From Yersinia entomophaga (GTDB lineage Bacteria; Pseudomonadota; Gammaproteobacteria; Enterobacterales; Enterobacteriaceae), in NCBI RefSeq assembly GCF_001656035.1, contig NZ_CP010029.1:2525309-2589308 (forward strand): 64,000 nt of DNA, written 5' to 3'. The notes under the pieces are model-generated. The model searched no databases. It was not told the origin of the DNA and saw only the letters and a program-made list of their open reading frames with translations. This document shows positions 9,564 to 21,286 of the stretch, piece by piece. The translations under genes were made by a program, and so were the position numbers. Position 1 is the stretch's first letter. Each line of letters opens with the position of its first letter.

Positions 9564-10066
9564 GATAGCCCCGAATGAATAATTCACCTCTAATATGACG
9601 TTTTATTAGGGCGTACCAGCCTGCCAAAATGTGCTTCAGGCCAATCTTTTCCTGTCCAGAATAATGCTAACGTCTTGGGTGCAGGGATAGTTTTAAAACT
9701 TGATCACATTGTGCGTTAATGAGAACCTTTATCGCAACGCCGTTAGATATAATTTACCCGTTTTTAACATGACAATCGGTTTAGTCAAAATTTAGTCGGT
9801 TAGAAACTGGCCTATTTAGGCAGCAAGAACGTTAAAGTATGAAGATGAAAATAGGAATATGCTGATATTACCCGCGTATTACCCCTGTTATCTTTGTCGC
9901 CTAACAGGCAGTTGAAGAGCCCCTACACCAGATCATATCGCTGAGCAGAATGCCGCTATACCCGCTCACGAAATAACTCTTCCGTATGCCTCGACACGAT
10001 TTTTATGCATAATATGCATTCTTTCATAGAGTTAACGAGGTTTGGTAGCACTCGGATGGGGATGGG
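9564..10066. other. Intergenic region between nudE and igaA
   Basis: About 500 bases between divergent nudE and igaA. I see no coding frame or known RNA. It must carry both promoters. Near the igaA end, ATGCATAATATGCAT (about 10005-10019) is a small inverted repeat overlapping a -10-like TAATAT. Confidence 0.4.
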
Positions 10067-12217
10067 ATGAGCACAATAGTGTTGATATTGGCCTTACTCT
10101 TGACCAGCCTTGTCGCTGTTGCATTGCTATGGTGGTTCAAATATCACCAAATCTCTGCCGTTCCCGTGGCGCTCCCGTTTGTCAAACCCACGCATCGTAC
10201 CCTTACGCCTGAAGAACGCGTCGCCGTCGAGAATTACCTGCTTAATCAATCCGAAAATGGCACCTTTAAAAAGCTGCCGGGTCTGGATTCACATCTGGAT
10301 CAAGGGCATTCGTCCTCGTCTAACGAGCTGGCGTTGATCCCGGAAAGCGATAATGTCTATGCCGTCACCCGCGCTATTACCCGCTACGGCGTGGCTAGCG
10401 ATGAACCGAATAAATGGCGTTACTACCTTGATGCCACCGAAGTGCATTTACCCCCGTTCTGGGAACAATTCATCGCGCAGGATAATTACGTCGAAGTCAT
10501 TCAGACAAAAACTATCCCATTGGTGATCTCTTTAAATGGTCACTCCCTTAAAGATCACACGTTGGAAGCCCCAACGCCGCGAGTCGCCCAGTCTGCGCCA
10601 CAAAATGCGTCTATCCGTAAAGAAGACAGCGAACACGTCGCCTTGGTCAATATTCGCAAGGAAACGCCGGAAGAACATGCGATTTACGGGCCTACCGGCC
10701 TGAGAGAAGCGGCGACTATCTGTTTGGCTTTGCTGCTTCTATTCCTCAGCCTTATTAGTCCTGGGGTAGTATTGCCATGGCTGATTCTTGTCTCTATCGC
10801 CCTGCTTTCCTGGGCCTGCTGGAAGTTATTCCGACCACTTTCAGAATCGGATTTAAAGGAAGTTCATTGCCTGAGTGGCACGCCAAAGCGTTGGGGATTA
10901 TTTGGCGAGTCCAATCAAGGGCAGATGAATAACATCTCTTTGGGCATTATCGACTTGATTTATCCGCCTCACTGGCAGGCTTATTTCGCCCACGATCTGG
11001 GTAAGAAAACCAACGTTGATATTTATCTAAATCGGCAGGTCGTCCGTCAGGGACGCTATTTATCCCTGCATGATGAAATGAAAAATTTTCCATTGCAGCG
11101 CTGGGGCAAAAACCTGACGTTAATGCTCGGTTCATTAGCGATTCTGATATTGCTGGTCGTTTATGTTCCGCTCGGTCTGCCGCTAAAACTCAGCATGGCG
11201 TGGATTCAGGGTGCACAAAGCCAGCAGGTCACTAGTGTACAAGCTTTGGAAAAGATGCCGCTTCGCATTGGCGATATGCTGAAAGCTCAGGGAACGGGTA
11301 TGTGCTATGTGCCGCCTAACGCTCTCGGCCCGCATAATTTTGCTTTTACGCCTTTCGATTGCTCTAGCATTTACTGGAATACCGCATCTACGCTACCACA
11401 GCCTGAGTCGGAAACTATTGAAAAAGCCGCTGCACTGCTGGCGACGGTCAATCAGCAATTGCACCCGCAGGACAGCAGCGATCCTAACGTTAACCCACAG
11501 TTAGCGACAGCGATTGAAAAGTCCGGGATGATTCTGCTGAATAACTTTTCCGATATTGTACTGAAAACCAAAGAGTTATGCAGAAGCGAAGCCGATTGCG
11601 TACGTCTGAAAAACGCCTTGGTCAATTTAGGCAACGCCAAGAACTGGGCGGCGCTCACCAAAAAAGCACAGTCTGGCGCGCTCAAAGGTATGAACGTGTT
11701 ATTACGTCCGGTCAGCGCCGATGCGTTGGAAAGTTTGGTGAATACCGCTACCTCTTCCTTCGTTTACCGCGAAACTCATCTGGCTACCGAGGCATTAAAT
11801 AGCCCGCCGCCGGGCGGTTTCCTGATCAGCAGCGATGAAGGCAAACAGCTGGTCAACCATCCTATTCCTGCCGTTCCGCTGTTTGATTACAGTGCGTTAG
11901 AGCAGTGGCGAGAACTTCAGCGGCTCTCTGGTTTGCTGCTGAATACCCCGTTTAAAGCTGAAGGAGTCATCACCAGCATTACCGTTGATGCCAACGGTAC
12001 GCGTCATGTTACTTTGCATAGCGAACCGGACGTTATCACGCTCAGCCGCTATTTAGGCACCAGCCTGTTGTTATTCGCCTTGATTATTTGCCTGTCCGTC
12101 AACGGCTACCTGGTCATTAAGCGTATGCGCCAAAATCGCACCCGCATGGAAGATATTCAACGCTATTATGATAGCTGCTTTAGCACTCACCTTACCGCTA
12201 CGCCTTATCTTCGCTAA
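10067..12217 (+). CDS. igaA: IgaA (YrfF), inner-membrane inhibitor of the Rcs phosphorelay
   Basis: 716 residues (E. coli YrfF about 711). Starts with a membrane helix (residues 4-24). A cytoplasmic domain follows (containing LTPEER and YAVTRAITRYG), then paired helices at about 219-255, another helix at about 348-370, a large periplasmic domain with cysteines typical of IgaA, and a final helix at about 665-685. IgaA restrains RcsD/RcsC signalling and is essential in several enterobacteria unless Rcs is inactive. Placed between nudE and yrfG as in E. coli. Confidence 0.93.
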   Translation: MSTIVLILALLLTSLVAVALLWWFKYHQISAVPVALPFVKPTHRTLTPEERVAVENYLLNQSENGTFKKLPGLDSHLDQGHSSSSNELALIPESDNVYAVTRAITRYGVASDEPNKWRYYLDATEVHLPPFWEQFIAQDNYVEVIQTKTIPLVISLNGHSLKDHTLEAPTPRVAQSAPQNASIRKEDSEHVALVNIRKETPEEHAIYGPTGLREAATICLALLLLFLSLISPGVVLPWLILVSIALLSWACWKLFRPLSESDLKEVHCLSGTPKRWGLFGESNQGQMNNISLGIIDLIYPPHWQAYFAHDLGKKTNVDIYLNRQVVRQGRYLSLHDEMKNFPLQRWGKNLTLMLGSLAILILLVVYVPLGLPLKLSMAWIQGAQSQQVTSVQALEKMPLRIGDMLKAQGTGMCYVPPNALGPHNFAFTPFDCSSIYWNTASTLPQPESETIEKAAALLATVNQQLHPQDSSDPNVNPQLATAIEKSGMILLNNFSDIVLKTKELCRSEADCVRLKNALVNLGNAKNWAALTKKAQSGALKGMNVLLRPVSADALESLVNTATSSFVYRETHLATEALNSPPPGGFLISSDEGKQLVNHPIPAVPLFDYSALEQWRELQRLSGLLLNTPFKAEGVITSITVDANGTRHVTLHSEPDVITLSRYLGTSLLLFALIICLSVNGYLVIKRMRQNRTRMEDIQRYYDSCFSTHLTATPYLR

Positions 12218-12358
12218 GCGCCAGAATCCGCCTACGCAGCATCAGCCACGCGCAGACCTTGTCATTTTGGTATGCTAGGCTAAATATTATCTGCTAAATC
12301 GTCCGTCGCTGTTCCCCCTCAAACAGCCAGAATGCCTGCTTATTTTATTGGAGTGACC

Positions 12359-13042
12359 ATGCCACTGAATGTTAACTGGCAAGATATCGATACCGTATTA
12401 TTGGATATGGACGGTACTTTGCTGGATCTGGAGTTCGACAGCTATTTCTGGCTAAAACTGGTGCCTGAAGCTCTAAGCCAGCAGCGGAATATCCCTTTGG
12501 AGCAGGCCAAGGCAATTATTAACGATGAATACCACGCGGTGCAGCACACCATGAGCTGGTATTGCTTCGATTACTGGTGCCAACGACTAGATCTGGATAT
12601 TTATGCCATGACGACGCAGGTCGGGTCGCGCGCCAGTTTGCGTCAGGATACACTGCCGTTTTTGCAGGAATTACGCGACTCCGGGCGGAAAACCATTTTA
12701 CTGACCAATGCTCATCCCCATAGCCTGAATATTAAAGTTCAGCATACCGGTCTCGATCAGCACCTTGATTTGTTACTTTCCACCCATATATTTGGTTATC
12801 CGAAAGAAGATCAGCGTTTGTGGCAGGCCGTGGCTCAACATATCGATTTTGACCCCGCCAGAACCTTATTTGTGGATGACAGCGAAGCCATTTTGGACGC
12901 GGCAAAAACCTTTGGTATCCGTTACTGTTTGGGCGTTGAAAACCCTGATTCAAGCTGCGCGGGCAAAGTGTTTCAAAGCCATCCCGCCATCAGCGACTAT
13001 CGCCAACTGTTGCCAGCCATTCGGCACCACAGCGCGGCTTAG
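12359..13042 (+). CDS. yrfG: GMP/IMP 5'-nucleotidase, HAD family
   Basis: 227 residues from ATG 12359 (MPLNVNWQDIDTVLLDMDGTLLDLEF), with TTGGAG just upstream. Nine upstream codons are open but not conserved. HAD motif I is DMDGTLLDL, motif II LLTNAHPH, and the motif III/IV region FGYPKEDQRLW and LFVDDSEAILDAA. E. coli YrfG dephosphorylates GMP and IMP. Begins the yrfG-hslR-hslO unit, with hslR 15 bases downstream. Confidence 0.92.
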   Translation: MPLNVNWQDIDTVLLDMDGTLLDLEFDSYFWLKLVPEALSQQRNIPLEQAKAIINDEYHAVQHTMSWYCFDYWCQRLDLDIYAMTTQVGSRASLRQDTLPFLQELRDSGRKTILLTNAHPHSLNIKVQHTGLDQHLDLLLSTHIFGYPKEDQRLWQAVAQHIDFDPARTLFVDDSEAILDAAKTFGIRYCLGVENPDSSCAGKVFQSHPAISDYRQLLPAIRHHSAA

Positions 13043-13057
13043 CAGACAGGAGATTCT

Positions 13058-13465
13058 GTGAAAGAAAAATCCGCTCCCGATGACGCCGTTCGTCTGGATA
13101 AATGGCTATGGGCTGCGCGTTTTTACAAAACCCGCGCAATGGCCAGAGAGATGATTGATGGCGGTAAAGTTCATTACAACGGCCAGCGGGGGAAACCCAG
13201 TAAACTGGTTGAATTGAATGCGGAAATTCGGTTGCGACAAGGGAATGACGAGCGCACGGTTCGAATTCTGTCCATACACAGCCAGCGGCGCGGTGCGGCG
13301 GAAGCGCAGGCAATGTATGAAGAAACGGAAACCAGTATCGCCAACCGGGAGAAAGTAGCTCAGGCACGTAAACTCAATGCTCTGACCATGCCCCATCCGG
13401 ATCGACGGCCGGATAAAAAAGAGCGTCGCAATCTGATCAAATTTAAATACGGCGAGTCGGAATAA
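13058..13465 (+). CDS. hslR: Hsp15, heat-shock ribosome-associated RNA-binding protein
   Basis: 135 residues from a GTG at 13058 preceded by CAGGAG. An S4-type RNA-binding domain is at the N-terminus ([33 protein letters not shown]), with a basic C-terminal tail ([17 protein letters not shown]). Hsp15 binds free 50S subunits carrying a stalled nascent chain with tRNA and helps recycle them after heat shock. Lies between yrfG and hslO as in E. coli. Confidence 0.95.
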   Translation: MKEKSAPDDAVRLDKWLWAARFYKTRAMAREMIDGGKVHYNGQRGKPSKLVELNAEIRLRQGNDERTVRILSIHSQRRGAAEAQAMYEETETSIANREKVAQARKLNALTMPHPDRRPDKKERRNLIKFKYGESE

Positions 13466-13490
13466 CCGGCTGCTTTTAAGAGAGAAAACT

Positions 13491-14369
13491 ATGTCTAATC
13501 ACGACCAATTACACCGCTATCTATTCAACCATCATGCGGTACGCGGCGAGCTGGTAACCGTTAATGAAACTTATCAACAGATTATCGCGAACCATGATTA
13601 CCCCGCGCCGGTTAAAAAGCTGCTGGGTGAACTGTTGGTCGCTACCAGCCTGTTGACCGCTACTCTGAAATTTGACGGCGATATCACCGTACAGCTGCAG
13701 GGCGATGGCCCGTTGACTCTGGCCGTAATCAACGGCAATAACCAGCAGGAACTAAGAGGCGTGGCTCGCACCAACGGCGAAATTGCCGAAGACAGCTCGC
13801 TGAAGCAAATGATTGGTAATGGTTATATGGTGATAACCATTACACCAGCTAAAGGTGAACGTTATCAGGGTGTTGTTGGCTTGGAAGGCGACACTCTGGC
13901 CGAATGTCTGGAAAGCTATTTCATGCAGTCCGAACAGCTACCGACCCGCCTGTTTATCCGTACCGGTGAAGTCGAAGGTAAAGCGGCGGCAGCGGGTATG
14001 CTGTTGCAGGTTCTGCCTGCCGAAGAGCGAAATGAAGACGAATTCGACCATTTGGCGCAGCTGACAACCACTATCAAGGCGGAAGAACTGTTCACCCTGC
14101 CAGCCAATGAAGTGCTGTATCGCCTGTATCATCAGGAAGAAGTGACTATTTATGATCCGCAGAATGTCAGCTTCCGTTGCACCTGTTCCCGTGAACGATG
14201 CATGGACGCTTTAGTGACTCTGCCTGTTGAAGAAGTGCAGGAAATGCTTGAGCAGGATGGTCAAATTGATATGCACTGCGAATATTGTGGCACTCACCAT
14301 ATTTTTGACGCTGTAGATATCGCCAATTTGCTCAGCGGAAACAGCCCGTCTGACGATCAAATCCATTAA
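13491..14369 (+). CDS. hslO: Hsp33, redox-regulated chaperone
   Basis: 292 residues. An N-terminal holdase domain ([16 protein letters not shown]) is followed by the C-terminal zinc switch with CTC (in [10 protein letters not shown]) and CEYC, the four cysteines that hold Zn in the reduced state and form disulfides on oxidative activation. Acts in the cytosol under combined heat and oxidant stress. Follows hslR by 25 bases. Confidence 0.96.
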   Translation: MSNHDQLHRYLFNHHAVRGELVTVNETYQQIIANHDYPAPVKKLLGELLVATSLLTATLKFDGDITVQLQGDGPLTLAVINGNNQQELRGVARTNGEIAEDSSLKQMIGNGYMVITITPAKGERYQGVVGLEGDTLAECLESYFMQSEQLPTRLFIRTGEVEGKAAAAGMLLQVLPAEERNEDEFDHLAQLTTTIKAEELFTLPANEVLYRLYHQEEVTIYDPQNVSFRCTCSRERCMDALVTLPVEEVQEMLEQDGQIDMHCEYCGTHHIFDAVDIANLLSGNSPSDDQIH

Positions 14370-14383
14370 TTATTCTGTTCTTT

Positions 14384-14406
14384 CCGGGCACATTTACTGT
14401 GCCCGG
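14384..14406 (+). terminator. Hairpin after hslO
   Basis: CCGGGCACA pairs perfectly with TGTGCCCGG around a 5-base loop, 14 bases after the hslO stop. There is no strong T run after it, so it is a weak or factor-assisted terminator at best. Confidence 0.5.
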
Positions 14407-14566
14407 TGATTCCTGCCGTTTCACGCTTGCTATAATTCGTGTGCTATCTCTCATAACCTAGCTAAAAATAGGTCATTTATTAAAATCTTTGATAGCAATC
14501 GCTGTTAATCGAGGCTGAGGATTTACAATCGGTGGCATAAAAATAAGACGACCCTAGGAGTTAGAC

Positions 14567-16186
14567 ATGAGTGTTAAAGGAATCACCCCGCAAGAGCTCG
14601 CCGATTATGGCATCCATAGTGTAAGCGAGATTGTTTACAACCCTAGTTATGAGCTTTTATTTCAGGAAGAAACCAAGCCTGATCTGCAAGGCTATGAGCG
14701 CGGGACTGTCACCAATTTAGGCGCTGTCGCCGTTGATACCGGCATTTTTACCGGCCGCTCCCCGAAAGATAAATACATCGTTCGCGACGCCATCACTCAA
14801 GATACCGTGTGGTGGGCCGATCAGGGCAAAGGCAAGAATGATAATAAACCGCTGAGTCAGGAAACCTGGACCCAGTTGAAAGGGCTGGTTACCGAACAAT
14901 TATCCGGTAAGCGTCTGTTTGTGGTTGATACTTTCTGCGGTGCGAACGCTGATACTCGTCTGAAGGTTCGTTTTATTACCGAGGTTGCGTGGCAGGCACA
15001 CTTCGTGAAAAACATGTTTATCCGCCCTACTGATGAAGAACTGGCCAATTTTGAGCCTGATTTTATCGTGATGAACGGCGCTAAATGCACGAACCCGAAC
15101 TGGAAAGAGCAGGGTCTTAACTCCGAAAACTTTGTGGCATTCAACCTGACCGAACGCATGCAGCTGATTGGCGGCACCTGGTACGGCGGCGAGATGAAGA
15201 AAGGTATGTTCTCAATGATGAACTACCTGCTACCGCTGAAAGGCATTGCTTCCATGCACTGTTCTGCCAACGTGGGCGAGAAAGGCGATGTAGCGATCTT
15301 CTTCGGCCTGTCTGGCACCGGCAAAACCACCCTGTCTACCGATCCTAAGCGTAAACTCATCGGCGATGATGAACACGGCTGGGATGATGACGGCGTGTTT
15401 AACTTTGAAGGCGGCTGCTACGCCAAAACCATCAAACTTTCCGAGGAAGCCGAGCCAGATATTTATCACGCTATTAAGCGAGACGCTCTGCTGGAAAACG
15501 TCATGGTACTGGCCGATGGTACCGTTGATTTTAACGATGGATCGAAAACGGAAAATACACGAGTTTCCTATCCGATTTACCATATCGAAAACATCGTTAA
15601 GCCAGTATCCAAAGCTGGCCACGCAACCAAAGTCATTTTCCTGACCGCCGATGCGTTTGGTGTTTTACCACCGGTATCTCGTTTAACCGCTGATCAAACC
15701 CAGTATCACTTCCTGTCTGGCTTTACCGCCAAGCTGGCCGGTACCGAACGCGGCGTAACCGAACCAACGCCAACCTTCTCTGCCTGCTTCGGCGCGGCTT
15801 TCCTGTCGCTGCATCCAACTCAGTATGCCGAAGTACTGGTAAAACGCATGCAGGCGGCGGGCGCTCAGGCCTATCTGGTTAACACCGGCTGGAATGGCAC
15901 AGGTAAACGTATTTCGATTAAAGATACGCGTGGGATTATTGATGCCATCCTGAATGGCGATATTGATAAGGCTGAGACATTCACCTTACCAATATTTAAT
16001 CTGACGGTACCGACGGCGTTGCCGGGCGTGAATCCAGAGATTCTGGACCCGCGTCAAACCTACGGCAGTCTTGAGCAGTGGCAGGAAAAAGCGGAAGATC
16101 TGGCAAAACGCTTCGTCACCAACTTCGATAAGTATACCGATACCCCTGCTGGCGCAGCTTTAGTCAGCGCCGGGCCGAAAATCTAA
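14567..16186 (+). CDS. pckA: Phosphoenolpyruvate carboxykinase (ATP)
   Basis: 539 residues, family-typical. Makes phosphoenolpyruvate from oxaloacetate and ATP for gluconeogenesis. Kinase-1a P-loop GLSGTGKTT at about residues 247-255, kinase-2 LIGDDEHGW, and the PCK-specific [13 protein letters not shown] segment (FSACFGAAF). RBS CTAGGAG precedes ATG 14567. Followed by a strong terminator and convergent with envZ, as in E. coli. Confidence 0.97.
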   Translation: MSVKGITPQELADYGIHSVSEIVYNPSYELLFQEETKPDLQGYERGTVTNLGAVAVDTGIFTGRSPKDKYIVRDAITQDTVWWADQGKGKNDNKPLSQETWTQLKGLVTEQLSGKRLFVVDTFCGANADTRLKVRFITEVAWQAHFVKNMFIRPTDEELANFEPDFIVMNGAKCTNPNWKEQGLNSENFVAFNLTERMQLIGGTWYGGEMKKGMFSMMNYLLPLKGIASMHCSANVGEKGDVAIFFGLSGTGKTTLSTDPKRKLIGDDEHGWDDDGVFNFEGGCYAKTIKLSEEAEPDIYHAIKRDALLENVMVLADGTVDFNDGSKTENTRVSYPIYHIENIVKPVSKAGHATKVIFLTADAFGVLPPVSRLTADQTQYHFLSGFTAKLAGTERGVTEPTPTFSACFGAAFLSLHPTQYAEVLVKRMQAAGAQAYLVNTGWNGTGKRISIKDTRGIIDAILNGDIDKAETFTLPIFNLTVPTALPGVNPEILDPRQTYGSLEQWQEKAEDLAKRFVTNFDKYTDTPAGAALVSAGPKI

Positions 16187-16202
16187 TCTGTTTTACTTAT
16201 GC

Positions 16203-16233
16203 AAAAGGGCACGATATTCGTGCCCTTTTTTGA
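16203..16233 (+). terminator. pckA terminator
   Basis: AAAAGGGCACGA pairs with TCGTGCCCTTTT around TAT, followed by a T run. Intrinsic terminator 16 bases after pckA that can also serve envZ from the other side. Confidence 0.9.
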
Positions 16234-16270
16234 TCTTGCTGATTCTTAATGATATTAGTCGCTCACACCG

Positions 16271-18342
<2,072 letters not shown>

Positions 18343-18468
18343 TTTAGTACTCCCAAAGGCTGTATTGCCCGACCTGAATATTGTTAGAAAAACTCACGCT
18401 AACAGACAGCTATTTATGGTATATATTCTAGTCGAAATTGTTACAAAGCTTATTGTTCTACCTAATAA

Positions 18469-18960
18469 TCAACACTTTTCGTCAAATGGCCGGTACCGAA
18501 TCTCTAATATCCAGTAGGTTGCCTCGCCGTTGGGTGTCTGAACCGTGATTTCATCATCTACCTGTTTACCAATCAAGGCTCGCGCCACCGGCGAGTCAAT
18601 TGAGATCCATTTTTTGGCCGGATCGAATTCATCTGGGCCAACCAATCGAAAAAACCGCTCTTCTCCCAGTTCATTTTCCACCCTAACCCAAGCGCCAAAA
18701 TAAACTTTTCCTTCCTGACGCGGATCGGGATCGACGATTTTCAACACATCCAGACGTTTGGATAAAAAACGCACCCGACGATCGATTTCCCGCAGGCGTT
18801 TTTTCCCATAAATATATTCGGCATTTTCAGAACGGTCGCCCATTGCGGCTGCTTCTGAAACTGCCTGCGTCACCCTTGGCCGTTCTTCTCGCCATAGATA
18901 TTTTAGTTCGAGGTCCAGAGCCTGCCAGCCTTCGCGGGTGATGTAATTACTTTTCGACAT
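18469..18960 (-). CDS. greB: Transcript cleavage factor GreB
   Basis: 163 residues from ATG 18960 (MSKSNYITREGW). A GTG at 18972 would add four residues that look non-native. An N-terminal coiled coil carries the acidic-tip motif GDRSENAEY that inserts into the RNA polymerase secondary channel, followed by KRLREIDRRVRFL, which distinguishes GreB from GreA, and an FKBP-like C-terminal domain (SIDSPVARALIGK). Rescues backtracked RNA polymerase. The unusual point is orientation: co-directional with ompR and pointing away from tex, next to the inserted cassette. Confidence 0.95.
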   Translation of the reverse strand: MSKSNYITREGWQALDLELKYLWREERPRVTQAVSEAAAMGDRSENAEYIYGKKRLREIDRRVRFLSKRLDVLKIVDPDPRQEGKVYFGAWVRVENELGEERFFRLVGPDEFDPAKKWISIDSPVARALIGKQVDDEITVQTPNGEATYWILEIRYRPFDEKC

Positions 18961-19123
18961 TCTCTTATCCACTCAACACGGGTTGGGTATTCAGTCATCC
19001 AATATAACGTAACTTATCATCAATACGTTGTCTTCCCTCAGATTACGCCAGGTTGTTTACTCGAGCCATGCCTCAAACTTTACCTATCTCGACGGTCATA
19101 ACTTCACATTAAGACAGACTGTG

Positions 19124-19150
19124 TTGACTTTTTATACGGCGAGTTATAAA
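19124..19150 (+). promoter_or_regulatory. Candidate promoter of the peptide/oxidase cassette
   Basis: TTGACT (19124-19129) and TATAAA (19145-19150) are 15 bases apart, slightly short of the ideal 17. They lie about 90 bases before the 22-codon gene, in the 277-base gap upstream of greB. A small GCGC hairpin (19160-19173) follows in the predicted leader. No convincing Fur or CRP site was seen. Pattern match only. Confidence 0.4.
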
Positions 19151-19213
19151 GATTAATACGCGCAGAAAAGCGCTCAAGTAACATTGATTAACATGATGTT
19201 ATATATGGATTTA

Positions 19214-19237
19214 TTTAAAATCACGGAGGATTTTAAA
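19214..19237 (+). promoter_or_regulatory. Hairpin presenting the Shine-Dalgarno of the precursor gene
   Basis: TTTAAAATC (19214-19222) is perfectly complementary to GATTTTAAA (19229-19237), with loop ACGGAG. The GGAGG (19225-19229) lies in the loop and first stem base, and the ATG begins at 19238 directly after the stem. This could present the ribosome-binding site or act as a translation switch. Confidence 0.6.
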
Positions 19238-19306
19238 ATGGAAATTATTATTCTTGAAACCAAGCTACCAGAGCAGAATAAACCTCGACCAGCAGCCGAA
19301 CAATAA
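19238..19306 (+). CDS. 22-residue putative RiPP-type precursor peptide
   Basis: A 22-codon frame (MEIIILETK... ending NKPRPAAEQ) opened by GGAGG eight bases before ATG, the best ribosome-binding site in the cassette. No signal sequence and no cysteine or tyrosine. A hydrophobic beta-prone N-terminal half (EIIILE) is followed by a polar, proline-containing C-terminal half with E, Q, N, K and R side chains. Its size matches PqqA (22-24 residues), but the Glu/Tyr pair of PqqA is absent. It is the first gene before a PqqD-like/oxidase fusion, a second oxidase and a transporter, and is separated from them by a perfect hairpin. Inferred to be a leader-core peptide whose N-terminal half binds the PqqD-like domain and whose C-terminal half is modified. 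Too short for routine gene callers. Its status as a gene rests on the ribosome-binding site, position and context. Confidence 0.65.
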   Translation: MEIIILETKLPEQNKPRPAAEQ

Positions 19307-19314
19307 CGGTCAAG

Positions 19315-19338
19315 ACCTCCCTAAAATATTAGGGAGGT
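19315..19338 (+). promoter_or_regulatory. Perfect 10-bp hairpin between precursor and oxidase genes
   Basis: ACCTCCCTAA (19315-19324) pairs with TTAGGGAGGT (19329-19338) around AATA, eight bases after the precursor stop. There is no T run after it, so it is unlikely to be a full terminator. More likely it is an attenuator or a 3' stabiliser that raises peptide output relative to the enzymes. Its 5' arm also contains CCTCC, complementary to the GGAGG of the precursor gene. Confidence 0.6.
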
Positions 19339-19387
19339 TAGCTCATACTGACGTTTATAAAACAATTTATGATCTGGAGAGCGAATC

Positions 19388-20401
19388 ATGGAAGGTATCA
19401 ACAAGCCTTTATTACTGCCCAATACGGTAGTTTTAGACAAGACGGCCTCGCGAGCGGGAGTGACGCTAACTATCGCAGACCTCAATCAATGGGATAACTT
19501 CAAACGCCTGCTTGAATGCTGTGACGGCACGCAAACCCCACAACAAATCGCTACACACCTATCACTCGACATCACCACCGTTAATCATACTTTGGCATCT
19601 CTGGAGTCCGCAGGCTTCATCTGGTGTCTGCCAGCGTATCAGGCGATTCCTACGCCACTTTTTTTGACGGAATTCAACCGCTGGCTGCCCATTTGGGTGC
19701 ATAAGATGTATGACCAACAGATATGGCAAGATTTGTATGATGGTAAAGAATCGCCGTCGGTGCTTATCGGCTGGGCGCAGGAAAATATGCATTACACTCG
19801 CAGCGTTATGTCGCATATGCCTCGGGCTATTCACTATGCCGATGACCAAATCGGGCATGGCATCCAATTTCGTCATCTCAGCGAAGAGTGGGATCATTAC
19901 CGGTTATTTATGGCCGCTTGCCACGATGTGGGTATCGATCAGGCTCAGTTGGATCAAAGCCCGCCCCTAGCCAGTACCACCAGCATTACGCGTTTTATGG
20001 CCAATGTGGCTCAAATGGGAACGCTGGTGTACAACGCCTGCGAAGCCTTGCTGGAAGCCACCACCCAAAACGGGCAATCGGTGATCGATTTCTATCAAAC
20101 GGCCGGCGAGCGGCTAGAACTCCCTCAGGCATTCACCGATAAGCTGATTCATCATTTGATGGCAGATCAGAAGTTTGAACATATCGATATCTTCGAACAC
20201 CTACTGGAAGGTCATTCGACATTACCGGCACAGAAAGTTACTCAGATTTTCACTAGCTGTCATCGGCTCGCCAATTGGTTTGAGATATGGCATGACGATA
20301 TTTATCGGCATTATCACTCATTGCCGCTTTCTGGCGCTCAGTGTGTTTCTACATCATCCGACCAGCTTTCTGGTACCCACTACGCAAGTTCAACCATATA
20401 G
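19388..20401 (+). CDS. PqqD-like domain fused to haem-oxygenase-like diiron oxidase
   Basis: 337 residues, RBS CTGGAGA before ATG 19388. Residues about 10-85 look like a PqqD/RRE winged helix: the pattern LLECCDGTQTPQQIA, a variable helix, then LASLESAGFIW mirrors PqqD. Residues about 95-310 are all-helical with the ligand pattern of haem-oxygenase-like diiron oxidases/oxygenases (PqqC/CADD/UndA superfamily, Haem_oxygenas_2 type): E132-x-x-H135 (ENMH), E167-x-x-H170 in HLSEEWDH, E219 (ACEALLE), and H256/D260/E264-H265 (ADQKFEHID). Inferred role: bind the adjacent 22-residue peptide through the N-terminal domain and oxidise it with O2 and iron. Exact chemistry cannot be read from sequence. Closest relative in the window is the third cassette protein (21287-22267), sharing HLSEEWDH and the W-A-x-E-N-x-H motif. 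Stop is 15 bases before the next gene. Confidence 0.75.
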   Translation: MEGINKPLLLPNTVVLDKTASRAGVTLTIADLNQWDNFKRLLECCDGTQTPQQIATHLSLDITTVNHTLASLESAGFIWCLPAYQAIPTPLFLTEFNRWLPIWVHKMYDQQIWQDLYDGKESPSVLIGWAQENMHYTRSVMSHMPRAIHYADDQIGHGIQFRHLSEEWDHYRLFMAACHDVGIDQAQLDQSPPLASTTSITRFMANVAQMGTLVYNACEALLEATTQNGQSVIDFYQTAGERLELPQAFTDKLIHHLMADQKFEHIDIFEHLLEGHSTLPAQKVTQIFTSCHRLANWFEIWHDDIYRHYHSLPLSGAQCVSTSSDQLSGTHYASSTI

Positions 20402-20416
20402 GAAAGGGTTAACTTT

Positions 20417-21247
20417 ATGGATAATACCGCGACAGCCCCAGCACTACCCCTTCTGACTCCTAAGGACTTATCCTTTCCCGCTGACGCTTGGAACATGATT
20501 CAGCCCGAAGAGATGAATGAACAGTTTATCGCCGTGACGACTTCGCTGCGTGGCTGGCTGAAAGGCGGCGCAATGAGCGAATACTATGGATTAACGCCTC
20601 ACTGCTGCAAACTCGCCGTTGAAATGTGCCACCTGCTGTATGGATTAGATAAAGCGCTGGTACGATGCGCTGCGGAAACCGAAGATAAGCAGCTTCAGGA
20701 GCTTTTTATTCTGCATGCTTTCCACGCTCATCGAATGAAAAAAACCTGGGATAACATTTGTCATGAGCTGACCCAAAAACCTCTGGCTGAACTGGAGCCA
20801 CTGACCTCAACCTTAATGTTGCAGCTCACACTGGAGAATATCGCCGCTAAAGATCCTCTGGCTTTTGCCTACGCCATCGATCTATTTGGATCACCTGGCT
20901 ACATCGAATCTATCGAACCGGTAGTGGCGTTCTTTAGCGAGCTTTTGGATAACCCGGAAATCATTGCTCACCTTGCTACGTGGAAATCAGAGTCTATTGA
21001 TAATGACACCTCTTTCGCCAGTATTCCCCTGACCAAAGTCTACGGATATCCCCTTGCGGGCAGCTATGGCAAAGCCTGTTGCGATTTTATCGGTCCGCGC
21101 CTGCAACGAGATATCGATACCAGCCTGATTAATCTGGCGGCTCTGGGGGATCAATTTCATTTGTTTTATCGCGGTGTGCAGGTTTTTTACGTCGAGAAGG
21201 CATTCTCCTTCCCTCAATTGCACATGAATTGGTTACACAGCGCCTAA
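20417..21247 (+). CDS. Uncharacterised helical cassette protein, possible degenerate oxidase partner
   Basis: 276 residues, RBS AGGAAAGG before ATG 20417. I do not recognise its family. Mostly helical by eye, without signal peptide or membrane helices. The segment LQLTLENIAAKDPLAFAYAIDLFGSPGYIES resembles the central helices of haem-oxygenase-like proteins. The paired E-x-x-H ligand helices of its two neighbours are missing: the equivalent region has a histidine-rich ILHAFHAHRMKKTW, and a D245-x-x-H248 occurs near the C-terminus. Possibilities are a catalytically altered paralogue, a scaffold for the two oxidases, or an unrelated helical enzyme. Encoded between the two oxidases in the same operon, so a shared pathway is likely. 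Confidence 0.55.
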   Translation: MDNTATAPALPLLTPKDLSFPADAWNMIQPEEMNEQFIAVTTSLRGWLKGGAMSEYYGLTPHCCKLAVEMCHLLYGLDKALVRCAAETEDKQLQELFILHAFHAHRMKKTWDNICHELTQKPLAELEPLTSTLMLQLTLENIAAKDPLAFAYAIDLFGSPGYIESIEPVVAFFSELLDNPEIIAHLATWKSESIDNDTSFASIPLTKVYGYPLAGSYGKACCDFIGPRLQRDIDTSLINLAALGDQFHLFYRGVQVFYVEKAFSFPQLHMNWLHSA

Positions 21248-21286
21248 TGCCACCAGCACCACAATCGGTGAATACTGGAGAAAATC

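Noticed and set aside
18973..19213. Fur or FNR control of the cassette
   Set aside because: TTGATTAACATGAT near 19184 fits FNR at only 8 of 10 positions and lies downstream of the likely promoter; no Fur-like site was found.
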